Shown here piece after piece: positions 1-10,967 of a DNA stretch of 64,000 nucleotides. Each line of letters starts with the position of its first letter. Within the stretch, counting starts at the first letter, position 1. The translations under genes and the position numbers were made by a program. The stretch is taken from positions 1,228,266 through 1,292,265 of the forward strand of contig PJRA01000216.1 in assembly GCA_016987375.1 (NCBI GenBank), given 5' to 3'. The notes under the pieces are model-generated. The model was given only the letters and a program-made list of their open reading frames with translations, made no database searches and was not told the origin of the DNA. This DNA is from Brachionus koreanus (Eukaryota > Rotifera > Eurotatoria > Ploima > Brachionidae).

Positions 1-2701
1 TTCTTTTTAATTTTAAAATTGATTCAATCGTTTAGAAATTCGAAAAATTCATAATTTCTGTAAAATATTTAATCATATCCAAAGTATGGAATCTTGTTTA
101 AATTGCCTCTTTAATTTTTAATATTTAATCTTCAACTAAGATTTTTTTTCCTTACTGGTTTTGTAATAAGAAAAGAATACTAAAATTTTAAATTAAATAA
201 ATTTTTATTATTCGCATGATGATTGTTCTTTATAATATATTGGCCAGTTTCTTTTATAAAAATTAATAATTGAATAAATTTACTTGAATAAATATATAAA
301 ACTCGTTGAAAATTAAAATTTGTGAAATTTAAAAAAAAATTAAATTAAAAAAGAATATTTTGATAGAATACATGGTGAAAAACGAACAAAATTGAAAAAT
401 TATATACTTTTTATTTAGCCGAAAATTGTCAACATTTATAAATAGATAAAATTTCTACTCAGGTCAATTTTTTTCCGTGAATCCTTGTTTCTTTTCATTC
501 CATCTTTATTTCGATGATTGTTCTTGATTGTGGACCTCCAATGTATTATTGGCCATTCTAATTTTCATCAAACTTGAACATCAAAACATCAAACTTCCAT
601 TAAGAAAATTTCCAAGCCACCGAAGTGTTATATTAGTTTTGTATATTGATGCATTTTCTCATTTATTAGAACTTGATTCTTCAGTATTCTTCAGTATAAG
701 TATTTCAGACCAGAGTATTTCGCCTTAGGCATTTGGTTTGAAAGATATTTTGATTTTTTCTATTAAACTAATTCATCCACCCAACATTAGCTTCCATTCA
801 TTATATTCCTATCAATGCACTTGTGATGCTTCTTAAGTATCCTAAGATTTGTGAGTCATTAATGATGATTGGGGAATCCAAGTTACTGGTTGGTTTAGAT
901 ATCAAGTTTAATCGAAAGAATAAGTTTTCCCAAATAACTATTAAGTTTTTGAATAATGTTATAACTTGAATAAAACAATTAATTTATTTCTATAATTAAA
1001 ATTTCTTTAAAAAAAACATTATGTTATTAAAGCTGCTCTAATGAAAAAGATTTTTCTTCAAAAATTATTTGATCCTGACCGCCAAAAATTCTTAAGGTTA
1101 TTCTTGGTACTTTGAATTTTGGAACCCCTATTTGAACTTTGGCATTTAATTTAAGTCATAAAACTGCTCAAATTTTAAGGTTTTATTTTACCATGTTTTA
1201 TTTTAGCTATAAAAATAAATACCAAACGTATTTCAGATCAGTTTATTTGATCATATTTCAATTTTTTTTTATAAAAAATTTAATTTTGTCATATTTAAAT
1301 GTTCAATAAATCCTCTTTTTTAAAAATAAATCACTATTTATTTGAAAATATATTATTCATTCAAAGTATGACAATTTTTTTTAATTATTTGTTTTTTTAT
1401 TAGATTTCTAAAAATCAAAATTCTAGATATTTTCTTCTTTATAATCATCCTTTTCATCAAATCTAAATTATTGCCACAATAAATTAAAAAATTTACTACC
1501 CCAATCTTAATTATTCATTTCAATTGTAGGCATCACTTCTATAAATATAATTTTTAATGGATAAGAAGATTGGAATCATAAAGAAATTACATTTTTCAAA
1601 TAGAGATCAAACTCCGGAATGACTCAATCATGATAAGAATTGAAGATACAAGGGTTACGAAGGAATTTAAATTTATAATACATCTGCCTTAAGAATGTAT
1701 GCATTGTATCGAGAAATACTTAGGAAACAATTCAAGTCAAATAATTAAAATATCATTTGTTTCTGATTATCAAGGCAAAAATTTAATTTAAATTAGTTAC
1801 AAAGAGTAGATAATTTGATCAACTAATTTTAAGCCCAAATTATGATAAAACTGAACTTATATTTAATAATCGGATACTTAAGACTAAATTAGATAAAAAT
1901 AATTTTTTTAAGTGATAAAATGATGACTTTTTAAAATGATTAAAAAATTATCCTAAGTGTTTTTTTTAAAGCTGTTTAATAGAGAAAGCATTATTAAATT
2001 TTCCAATTAATTGAATAGAAATGTTTAAATAATGACAACTTTTTGTTCATGTTATTTTAATTTTTAATTAAAAAATATAAAAAAATGGGTATGCTGTTGC
2101 CAAAATAAAGACAATTATATTTAAACTTATTTTTAGACCATTTTAATTTAAAAGTTTTTTTTCCAAAATCTTGTTTAATCTGTTTATTTGCTGTTAAATT
2201 TTCACAATTACATGATTCAAAATCAATCAATTCTCGACATTTCAGTAATTAAACATATACGGAACTACTTATAAATATCATTTAAATTACCAAATAATTA
2301 ATTCCCAATAAATCGTGTCATGCTGTTCAAAATGAGAGAAATGGAAAATTCATACTCTATTCAAAATATTTTAATGCAAGTAACACTTGAAATTTATAAT
2401 AAACAACTTGAAATAATTTTAAATAAGTAGAAAAGCAAAATGGTTAAATAAAGCCAAAATTCTATTGATTAAAATTTAGAATTAAAAGGTTCCCAATAAT
2501 TAGTGTAGGAATGCACATATTTTTTTCTTTTTCTGGTCTTAAATTAAAATTATCTCAAACAAAAATCGATATTTCTAGTTACGTTCCTTAAAACCAAAAT
2601 CAAATATTAAGATACATTATTAAGAGAATTTATTTCTCATTCAATATCACCTTTTCAATGCAAATGTTTGCATTCAGAATCAAATAATGTTCATTAATTT
2701 A

Positions 2702-2798
2702 AATAGTTTTCGCATCCATTTACTTCGAAGAAAGAAATTCTTAAATGGAAAAAACTCGCAATAAATGAGCTTTAAAAATGTTCATGCGAAAAACTATT
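2702..2798. repeat. Short inverted repeat (MITE-like) 1
   Basis: The left arm reads AATAGTTTTCGCAT (from 2702). Its reverse complement, with one inserted T, closes the element at 2784-2798. Inside, CCATTTA and TAAATGG can pair as a second, nested stem. The size of about 100 bp and the lack of coding capacity suit a miniature inverted-repeat element or a folded RNA. No clear target-site duplication was found. Confidence 0.45.
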
Positions 2799-2931
2799 CA
2801 TAATGTGTCGCTAAATTTCTTGATAAAATTTTCTCTTCATTCAATAGTTCTTAGATAATAGACTTAACCATAATTGTTTTCAGATGTAATTTCTAAAAGG
2901 TAATGATATAATCTTCTTGAGGACATTTGTT

Positions 2932-3075
2932 TCAATTAAAATAACGTAATCATCCGAATTTAATGACATGTCACAAAAGAATCTTTTACATGTTATAACA
3001 GCGTGTCACTAAAAAAGAATACTCTATTTTAAAGACATGTCACTAAATTCGGAAAATTACGTTATTTCAAGTTGA
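2932..3075. mobile_element. MITE-like element with about 40-bp terminal inverted repeats
   Basis: The left end, from 2932, contains ATAACGTAAT, then CCGAATTTAATGACATGTC. The right end, read on the other strand from 3075, contains ATAACGTAAT, then CCGAATTTAGTGACATGTC. The arms match over about 40 bp with few mismatches, and the centre is about 60 bp. Inside, the core GTGTCACTAAAAAAG echoes the arm end, so the element may be internally repeated. It has no coding capacity. A non-autonomous DNA transposon is the simplest reading. The superfamily was not identified. Confidence 0.65.
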
Positions 3076-4816
3076 TTTAATTTAATTTTAATTAATTTTC
3101 CCTAGGATTGCTTTCAAATAAAGTTCGAAAGTAATTTGAAATTAAAATTTTCATATAACGTTAATTAATCTCTAGCAAATGACTTATAATAGATGTCTAT
3201 TAATTTATTTGAAATTGCAAAAAATAAACAATAACTAGCTTTATTATTTTCAATTAATTTCTTTTTAAACAGCAATTTATTTAACAAACAGTTTCTCAGG
3301 AGACAAGATTTTAATTTGATAATCAAGATTTTTAGATTTATATACCCAAGAGGCACTTTATTTAGTTTTTATATTTTTTTATATAAATATTAAAAGTGTT
3401 AAAATTTTAAGTATGCTTTTTTAAATAGCTTATCAAATTAGTTGATTTTGTTTGGTGCAAGCTAAGTAATAAATAAACATCATTTTCTTATTTAGTTTAT
3501 TTTGTGCTCCAGCAAATTAGCTAACAAAATAAACACATTAAACTGAATTTTTATGATAATTTAAATTTAGTTATTTTCTCTTACAAACAGGATGCTAATT
3601 TTATTGAACACCCGTTTGTCAATCATGCTATGAACTTTGGCAAAAATTTTAATAGAGCCATGAAGACATCGTCTACAGCGCGTCTATTATATATAAATTA
3701 TTCTAAAAAAAAGATAATTTACGTCCGATCAAAATGTTGCATTTTGAATTCCTTTTTTTTTGCTAATTTATTGATTTATTTTCAATTTTTTGCTGAACAA
3801 GAAAATTAGATAATATTCTGATTCAATTTCATATATAAAATAAATATTTCCATTCAGTCTTTCTTAATCAAACAAGAGAACATAGTTTAAAAGCTTCTGG
3901 AATTAGAATTCGACCAAATAAACTAACTAAGCTTATTCTAATAATAATTAACTTTAATTATTTAAAAAAAATTTGCTTGAAAATAATAAGACTTTCTAGC
4001 AAGTATTTCATTTCGTGACGAGTCTTTTTTAATTTGAATAATTGAATTAAATTAATTCAAAATATTATTTGGTTTCTTGCAAATTTATAAATTTTTTTTT
4101 GTAAAATAAAATATTAATTTGATGTTTTAGATTGTGCTAAAAAAAGCTTATAAATCAAATTAGTTAGAGCTAGATAGATTTTTGTCTCCTTGCTAGTATC
4201 AAATATGCTCTCACATTGGTACAACCACGACAATTTAGGAAATAGTCTTAAAGTAACTTTTTGAATTTTCAATAACGCAAAAGTCTTATCAATTATGACT
4301 CAAGTCTGTCAAAAGTGCAACCAATATGCCTAAAATGGAATCGAGTTTTTTGAAGTATGATTAATTTTAAATATGTATTTTGCTTTTAAACAAAATAATA
4401 CACTCATTTTTTAATCTTTGGAGATAAGCTTCTTGTATGTAAACAAAATAATTTGTAAAAACTCGGTAATCAGTTGAGAATCGATTTTTTTTTTGAATGA
4501 CGATTTTTGACATTCATAGCTAAGTCATTTAGAAAAATAAGTTATGCCATCATTTTTAAATTTTTGTCTGATAACAAATAAATCAATATTAATAAAGCTT
4601 ATTTGGCGAATTTGAGCTTAAATTAATTTTTTCTCTTTTGATTTTATTAAATTATTTTTTTTAGAAATTTAATAATATTAAAAGAACTCATAAAGTTTTT
4701 GTTAATTTTATTTTTAAAATTTAAGAGTACCAGACGGCAGAGGAAATTCAATATCACTGCCACAACAGCAATCGACAGCTAGTATATCTAGTATTAATAG
4801 TAATAAAGGGAGCAAC

Positions 4817-5811
4817 ATGAACCTAAGAGATGGATCGCCTAATTTTCGAGTACCATGGAAAATAATACTTTTGGGAGATGCAGGAGTTGGAAAAACATCT
4901 ATTGTAGGGTTAATTAATTAGTTAGTTATAATTCATTTGAAAATTTTGTCTTAAACCTTAAAAAAAAGAATATTTAATTAAAATTGCTATTAATTTATTT
5001 TTTTAATTAGATAAAGCAGTATTTGAATAGCGACTTTAATTCAAATTATAATCCAACAGTAGAAGATAGTTACTTGCATAATATCTCACTTCCAGGTATT
5101 TTTTTCCCCTATAAGTTTCATCTAACTTTTATTGCCTAGATGGCATGAATCAATGCATAGAAATTTTAGACACTTCAGGCTATTATCAATTTCCGGCCAT
5201 GAGAGAACTAAATATTCGATTAGGCACTGCTTTTATCCTTGTTTTCGATCTGTCAAAAGAAGAAACATATAAAAATTTAGCTGAACTACGTCAAATGATA
5301 TATACGATCAAAAGTAGATACTTAGATCAAAATTTTTAATTTTCAATCAAAATTTTTAATTTAAGATACAGAAAATATTCCTATTGTTTTAGTTGGTAAT
5401 AAATCAGATTTAGATACGCAAAATGCAAAATATTTTCCGACTTTGGATGAAAAAATGAAATTTCAATATGTTCAGTCAAGTGCCAAGGAGAACAAAAATG
5501 TATCTCAAATATTTAAACTAGTAATTGACTTGATATTAAAGGAAATTGAGGAAACTCGAGAGGCTCTAAATGCGGCAGCAAATATTTCTCGTAGAAATAG
5601 CACAATATCGTTTGTGAGACGCATTAGTACACACAATTTAATGGGATTAAGATCTGATCATTCGGCTAGGAGGTATTCTGAGCCGGTATGCGTCGATAAT
5701 CCGAAAGAAGAAACAATTCAAGCAAAAAAGTCTGTTAGAAGCAGTAAAGATTCATCAAAAAGCTTCACAACACCAACTAAACGAAAACAAAAAAATTGTA
5801 TTTTATCATAG
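4817..5811 (+). CDS. Ras-superfamily small GTPase, RasD/Di-Ras-like, prenylated
   Basis: Four exons, 4817-4903, 5011-5095, 5140-5313 and 5366-5811, give about 263 aa with consistent phases. The G1 loop GDAGVGKTS is at about residues 20-28. The switch II motif reads DTSGYYQFPAMRELNIR, the G4 motif is NKSD and the G5 motif is SSAK. The last residues are CILS, a CAAX box, so the protein should be prenylated and membrane-bound. The stretch between the G domain and the CAAX box is long and rich in Ser, Arg and Lys. It contains RRNS and RRIS motifs typical of basophilic-kinase sites. The usual catalytic Gln61 is Tyr here and Gly12 is Ala, as happens in the Rhes/Dexras and Di-Ras groups, which have low GTPase activity. 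The subfamily is an inference. The open frame upstream may extend the N-terminus. Confidence 0.85.
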
Positions 5812-5969
5812 TTAATTTTTTTTTATCAATCAAAAAACTTATCGAGCCTATTTTAGATCCCATTTTTTTTTACGTGTAAATTATTTTTGAGAACCTGAAA
5901 ATGTGATCAATTATTTTGTTATTTTGAAAATTTTCTTCTTTATTTTTTAAAATAAAATTTTACTAAAAA

Positions 5970-7832
5970 ATGATTAAATTAGTTATTTTCATAGCGTTGT
6001 TTTTTTGTGTTAAATCAGATGAAGATCTAGTGTCTAATTTAATAGAGCATGGCCAAATTGTTAAGATAAGAGGCTACTATGAAAGTCCTGACACTGATCT
6101 TTTTCTAAAAAATGATCCATTAATTTCAAGACCGGCTAAATTTGTTGATTATGCTTCAAGTCTTAAAATATACGATGATTGGAATATCGATGAATTGAAA
6201 AAGAATACAGCACTTTCACTTTGTTATGGAAATTTGACTCAATTTATTAAAAATAATAAGATTCAAACAGAAACCAATTTATACAAATTTTTATCACAAA
6301 TCAATGAGTACCCTTCTCCTGTAATAACTAAATTTGATATGCCCCTGTTTATCAGGTTAATATAAATTTTATCATTTAATTAATCCAAAAATAAAAAAAA
6401 TTTAGAGAAGAGTTGCCTTTACCATCAATATTAGAGTGTGAATATATAAAAGATCGGTTCGTTGAGATGGTAAATTTTATTTTATTTTAAAAGAGATCTA
6501 AAATCAATGTTAAAAGCAAATTAACATATACATGAATTTTGAAACTCATTCATCATTTGAAGCAAATGATTTAGATCAATTGATTTGTATGCTTAAAGGA
6601 AACTTTTCCAGTGTTATCTTGCGACCGGATGATTATGAAAAAGTTTTTTTTTTTTGAAGTTAATTTATTAATAAATCAATCATAAAAATAAAGTTGATAA
6701 CAAATCAAAATTCAAAAGAGGATCTTAAAACAATAAAACATAGCATTGGTGAAGTCGAAAAAGGCCAATGCTTTTTTATTCCTTCTAAATCGTAAAATTC
6801 TCTTGTCAAAACTTGTTAATTTTTATTTAAATTGTTTTAGCCATTATGCAATAAAAACAGATGAGGCATGGTTTTATTCAATTTCATGGATCCCTGTAAC
6901 TGAAACGGTTAATGAAACTGATTGCTTTTTAACTGAAAGAAAAAGTAAAGAAAGCAAAATTTCTGATTTGGCTTTTAAAAAAGATTTCAGAAGAGCAAAT
7001 CGTGAAACCAAAACAGGCTTTGTGTAAATTAATTAAACTAGAATTTTTCTAAGAAAATAATTAATTTAATTTAAAGTTCCTACTTTTTATTTTATCTCGA
7101 GACGGATAAACTTATTGGAATTGATAAAGATAATTTTATTGAAAAAGTGAAAAAAGATTCAACAATTATGAACTCAATTCAAAATTGCGATGGTCAATGT
7201 CCATTTATTTTAAGCAAGGTAAACTTGAAAAATATTTTAAATATTATGTAGAATAAAGAGCTTGCTTTGTAAGCTTTTCAAAGATTTGGACACAGACAAT
7301 GATTCATTGTTTTCATTAAAAGATATTTTTAATTTGGACTACAATTCGGCCTTGGAACTAAATAAGAAAATTGAAAAACATATTCAAGAACTCGGACAAT
7401 CTTTGCTAGGTCAAATTGAAAATTTAAAAAAGGTTTGAAAAAAATTTTAAATCTTGATAAAAAGTTTATTTGTTTTAGTCCTTTACACAATTGAAAAATT
7501 TAGCTGATCAGCATGGTATGACTGATAAAGTAATGCTGATGCTAAAAGATAAGTTAAAAGAATGGAAAAATAATCTCTCAGAAGAAGAACAAAAAAAATT
7601 AGGAGAAATCGAGCTTGAAACCTTAATGGAAAAATTGTTTAGCTTTGATACAAATTTGGAAAGAGAGGATAGATCTAAAAAAAGAGATGAAGCAAGAGAA
7701 ATGGCGAGCCAAAATAGAAAAAAGCCCAAATCAGATCAAAATGAAAATCAAACTTATCGTCTTATAGAAGAAAATGATGAGGCGGAAATTTTGGCTGATG
7801 ATGACGAAGCTTCAATAAAAGAAGAACTTTAA
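5970..7832 (+). CDS. ER-luminal JmjC-like protein with EF-hand and KEEL tail
   Basis: Eight exons, 5970-6355, 6406-6469, 6517-6642, 6694-6791, 6841-7023, 7077-7218, 7259-7432 and 7479-7832, close in phase to about 508 aa. A signal peptide covers residues 1-16. Residues of about 28-240 resemble a JmjC/cupin fold: an early IYDDW motif, then SSFEANDLDQLICMLKG, then KGQCFFIPSKSHY followed by WFYSISW. In active JmjC enzymes the second motif carries the iron ligands HxD. Here that position reads ExN (about E165 and N167), while the distal His (about H226) remains. A canonical EF-hand loop, DTDNDSLFSLKD, lies at about 344-355. It is followed by a coiled-coil region and an acidic tail ending in KEEL, an ER-retrieval signal as in ERp72. 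It probably works in the ER lumen and may bind calcium. Enzymatic activity is doubtful. The JmjC assignment is from pattern only. Confidence 0.65.
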
Positions 7833-8019
7833 AAATATGTTTAAATTTAAAATAAAATCTTCGAGATAAAATTTTGAATAATTGAAAATTTTATTTTTTT
7901 CATTAATTTTTTACTCAATTAAAATAAAATAATGAATTGAATGAAATAATCGCCAAATCATAAAGAAATATATGAGAAATTAGAAAAAATTGCAATTTTG
8001 GCTTATTTCAACTAAAATT

Positions 8020-8165
8020 ATTTTATTTTAAATTTAAAAAAAAATCATTTAATTCCTTTCAATAGACTCACCATTTCTATGATTATCTCTACTTATTCTA
8101 GCGTGCCCAACATAAATCTTATTGTAAAATTAACAAAATTTTATTGTAAAATTAATTTCAATTTA
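8020..8165. repeat. Diverged direct repeat, copy A
   Basis: This copy shares a block with copy B at 8748-8880. Both contain TTCTAG, then GTGCC, then AACATAAATCTT, and both end in AAAATTAATTTCAATTTA. The order and spacing are kept apart from small indels. It looks like an old tandem duplication, or two insertions of one element. Confidence 0.55.
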
Positions 8166-8747
8166 TTTATCTCATTTATCGATTTATGAAGAATAATTTC
8201 ATTTATCATTATATTTATAATTAATTTATGACGTGTTTTAATTTATGGGAAAAAACTTTAGTCTTAAACTAACAATTGCCAGCAGAAACCAGTCCACCTA
8301 TATCGTATTATAAGAATATATTATCTCTTATTCGAATTTTTGTTTGATTATTTTATTTCTTTAATTTTACTTTAACTATTATTTAAACACATAAATTTTT
8401 TGAAGTTTTTTAAAGAATTTTAAAAAAAAACAATTACTACTAAGGCAAATAATGGATAACTCTAAAATTTGGTATAGTTTTTTTATTGAGTTAGGACAAA
8501 TTTTCATTTTTAATTATTTTAAACTTTATAACAATTTAGTTTTGAAAAAGCTTATTTCAATGGATTTGATTGTTTGAAAACAAATCTTTAAGGTAACTTA
8601 TCGACAATTAATTTTTTAAAAATAATTTTCTATTAAACTCTATTAAAAAATTAGTTGATTATGTACCTAAATTAGTTAATTTTTATTTTGTGTTTATTTG
8701 TCTATTTCTCTGTTATTTTAAATAAAAAAAAAAAAATAAAAGAAAAA

Positions 8748-8880
8748 ATTTATTTTAAATTAAAAAAAATTGAATAAATTTCTCTCAACCAACCTACTAT
8801 TTATATGATTTTCTCTTCTTGTTCTAGTGTGCCAAACATAAATCTTGAAACAAAGTTTTATCATAAAATTAATTTCAATT
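8748..8880. repeat. Diverged direct repeat, copy B
   Basis: This is the partner of the copy at 8020-8165. It lies at once downstream of the glucuronyltransferase stop codon on the minus strand, so it is probably part of that gene's 3' untranslated region. Confidence 0.55.
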
Positions 8881-8884
8881 TAAA

Positions 8885-9818
8885 TTAAACCTTTGAGCAG
8901 TTTTTCGCTTTTGGTTCAAAATCTTTTACTTTAATATTTATCCTTTTTAAAAAACTTCCCTCTAGATCACTTTTGGTAAATCTTTCAAAATAGCTTTCAT
9001 CAAACTCGTATAGATATTTGACATCAATCGCAAAAGAAGCCATATCAGTTGGAATAAAACGTTTTTTATTAAATGCATAAAACCAATCTATAACTTTTTG
9101 ATGTTTGCAAATTGGCGCTTCATATTTTAGACCACCGACAAGACCAACTGGCCAAATTCCAATGTTTTTTATTCCTCGAATCTTTCAATTCATTTTAATT
9201 TTTATTTCTCTATTAATAAAATTACCTCTTCAAATAATTTGAGGCTATATGAGTTATCATCATCAGCAAAATAGACTTTGGAATTTTGAATCTGATTTTC
9301 TTTGAGCCAATAGATTCCTCGATTGCGCTGTTCGACTCCTTTGTGAGCACTTGTATATTTTGGTTTATCTAATTCAAGAGTTTTTTCAGCAGCATGAATT
9401 ATTTCTAAATTTGACTGCATTGCAAAAGTAGCTATTTTATCTGATTTTGTCAAAGAATCCTCGACTATAATCCAAACTATTTTTGGTACTAGCAAAAGAG
9501 TGTTTTTTAGACGATTTAAATCAGCAATTTGAGTTTCACGTGAGTAAGTTGGGCTAATAACATAAATTGTTGGCATTTCATCATAAATGTCTTCAAAACT
9601 CATCAAATGTCTACATGAGACAATTTTTTGACAAATTTCAATTCTTTTTTTGGTCTGACTCCGATCAATGAGATCATTTATTTGGTAGATATGACTTGTT
9701 TGACTCTTAACTAATACATTTTCATTAAAGAATCTTTTATTTAAAAAAAAAAATTACGATAGAATGTCAGAAGAATTAAGATGCCAAAATATATGAATAA
9801 GAAGTCTACGGTTTTCAT
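8885..9818 (-). CDS. Beta-1,3-glucuronyltransferase (GT43, GlcAT family)
   Basis: Three exons, 9818-9758, 9710-9226 and 9181-8885, give about 280 aa. The start yields a short cytoplasmic end and a signal anchor (FLFIYFGILILLTFY), so this is a type II Golgi enzyme. The GT43 hallmarks are present: PTIYVISPTYSR, WIIVEDS, GVEQRNRG, the metal-binding YFADDDN at about residue 170, and IWPVGLVGGL. DLEGSFL follows, whose Glu corresponds to the catalytic base. GT43 enzymes transfer glucuronic acid to galactose. GlcAT-I completes the linker of chondroitin and heparan sulfate, and GlcAT-P/S make the HNK-1 epitope. Which of these this is cannot be settled here. The C-terminus is shorter than in human GlcAT-I. 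The first intron was placed by phase, because the nearest acceptor is out of frame. Confidence 0.9.
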
Positions 9819-10967
9819 TAAAATTAAAATTTTGTTTCTGGTATGCACCAATTAATTATGCAAAATAATTTATAATCGAAAAAATTTATCTTAATATATA
9901 AATATTCTTAAACTTGTTTTTGTTTAAAATTTTTGATGGTATATGAAATCAAAATGGGACAAAAGTTTTTTTTTTAATTTAAGAAAAAATTGCATTAGAG
10001 AATGATTTGTTTTCCATTAGAGAAAAAAAAACAGCTCATTTAGTTTTTTAATTTAAAGGTAATTTTAGTTTTTATTTTTAAAAATAATATTCCTAGAGCA
10101 TAATTTTCTCTGATTTCAATTAATTAATTAATTTCATTTCTACTTTTAGATTTATATTTAAATAATTTTATTTTATTTATAGTAAATAAATAATTTCTAA
10201 AAATATGGCCTTGTTTTCGAACGATCAATGTGATATTTAAATTTCTTTCAAAACTTAAGAGAAATATTTTTAAATTTGACTTTTTTTATATAAATTCTAG
10301 CTTCGCAATTAGACCTAAAATTTATTAACATCATTCTATGATTATTAAATAACGAGAGAAGAAATTCAAAAATAAATTTTATTTTATTTTCTCTTAAAAA
10401 TAAAAAAAATTAAATATTTAAACTATAACCACCATTAACAATATTCAAAAACCAAAAAACAAAAATATTATATAAATTAAAAATTTAAATAAATTCATTT
10501 GCTGGAACATTTTTCGAAAAAAAATCCTGCTTGTAAAATGACCAATTTTTTCATTTTTTTTTCAAAATTTATTCAAAATAAATTAAAACAAATCCGGTAG
10601 AAAATAAAATGGAAAAAGACTTAATTTACATTCAAAAAAAGAGAAATTCCGCAAATATTTACCATCAAAAAAAAAGAAAAAAAATCCATTAACACTAATA
10701 GATATTAGAAATTTATTTTGTGAGAATAATCAACAAAAAATAATACGCTTACAAAATTGACAATAATTTTTTTTCATTATTTTTAAAATTAAATTAGTTT
10801 TTTTTTTATATCGAAAGTCGGAAAAGGCACTTGTTCATGAAATTTTGCCAGAGTTGGTTTAAAAAGCCTCGAAAACTTAAGACAATTAGTGTTAAAAATT
10901 GTTTTAAGAATAAACACCGTCTTTCAAGCCTAATTAACTAATCTATTTCATTTTAATGAAAAAAAAA
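9819..10967. other. Spacer between glucuronyltransferase 5' end and NR2C 3' end
   Basis: This is AT-rich sequence with long A and T runs. It should hold the promoter of the glucuronyltransferase gene and the 3' untranslated region of the nuclear receptor, both on the minus strand. I see no gene or clear element in it. Confidence 0.6.

Larger units (their letters stand above)
1..4816. other. Gene-free AT-rich stretch
   Basis: I see no convincing coding exon here. Short open frames of 60-70 codons lack family motifs and are expected by chance at this base composition. The structure that does stand out is two small inverted-repeat elements near 2.7-3.1 kb, listed separately. The last few hundred bases form the 5' flank of the Ras-like gene. 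The frame upstream of its ATG stays open back to a possible splice acceptor near 4726, so an additional 5' exon or a transcribed leader is possible. Confidence 0.6.
7833..8884. other. Convergent intergenic spacer with a diverged direct repeat
   Basis: This is the 3' flank of both neighbours and holds no gene that I can support. It contains two diverged copies of a segment of about 130 bp, at 8020-8165 and 8748-8880. The second copy directly abuts the stop codon of the glucuronyltransferase gene. Confidence 0.6.

Noticed and set aside
3165..3356. Minus-strand frame of 63 codons
   Set aside because: It is Lys/Leu/Ile/Asn-rich with no splice partners or motifs. Chance frame.
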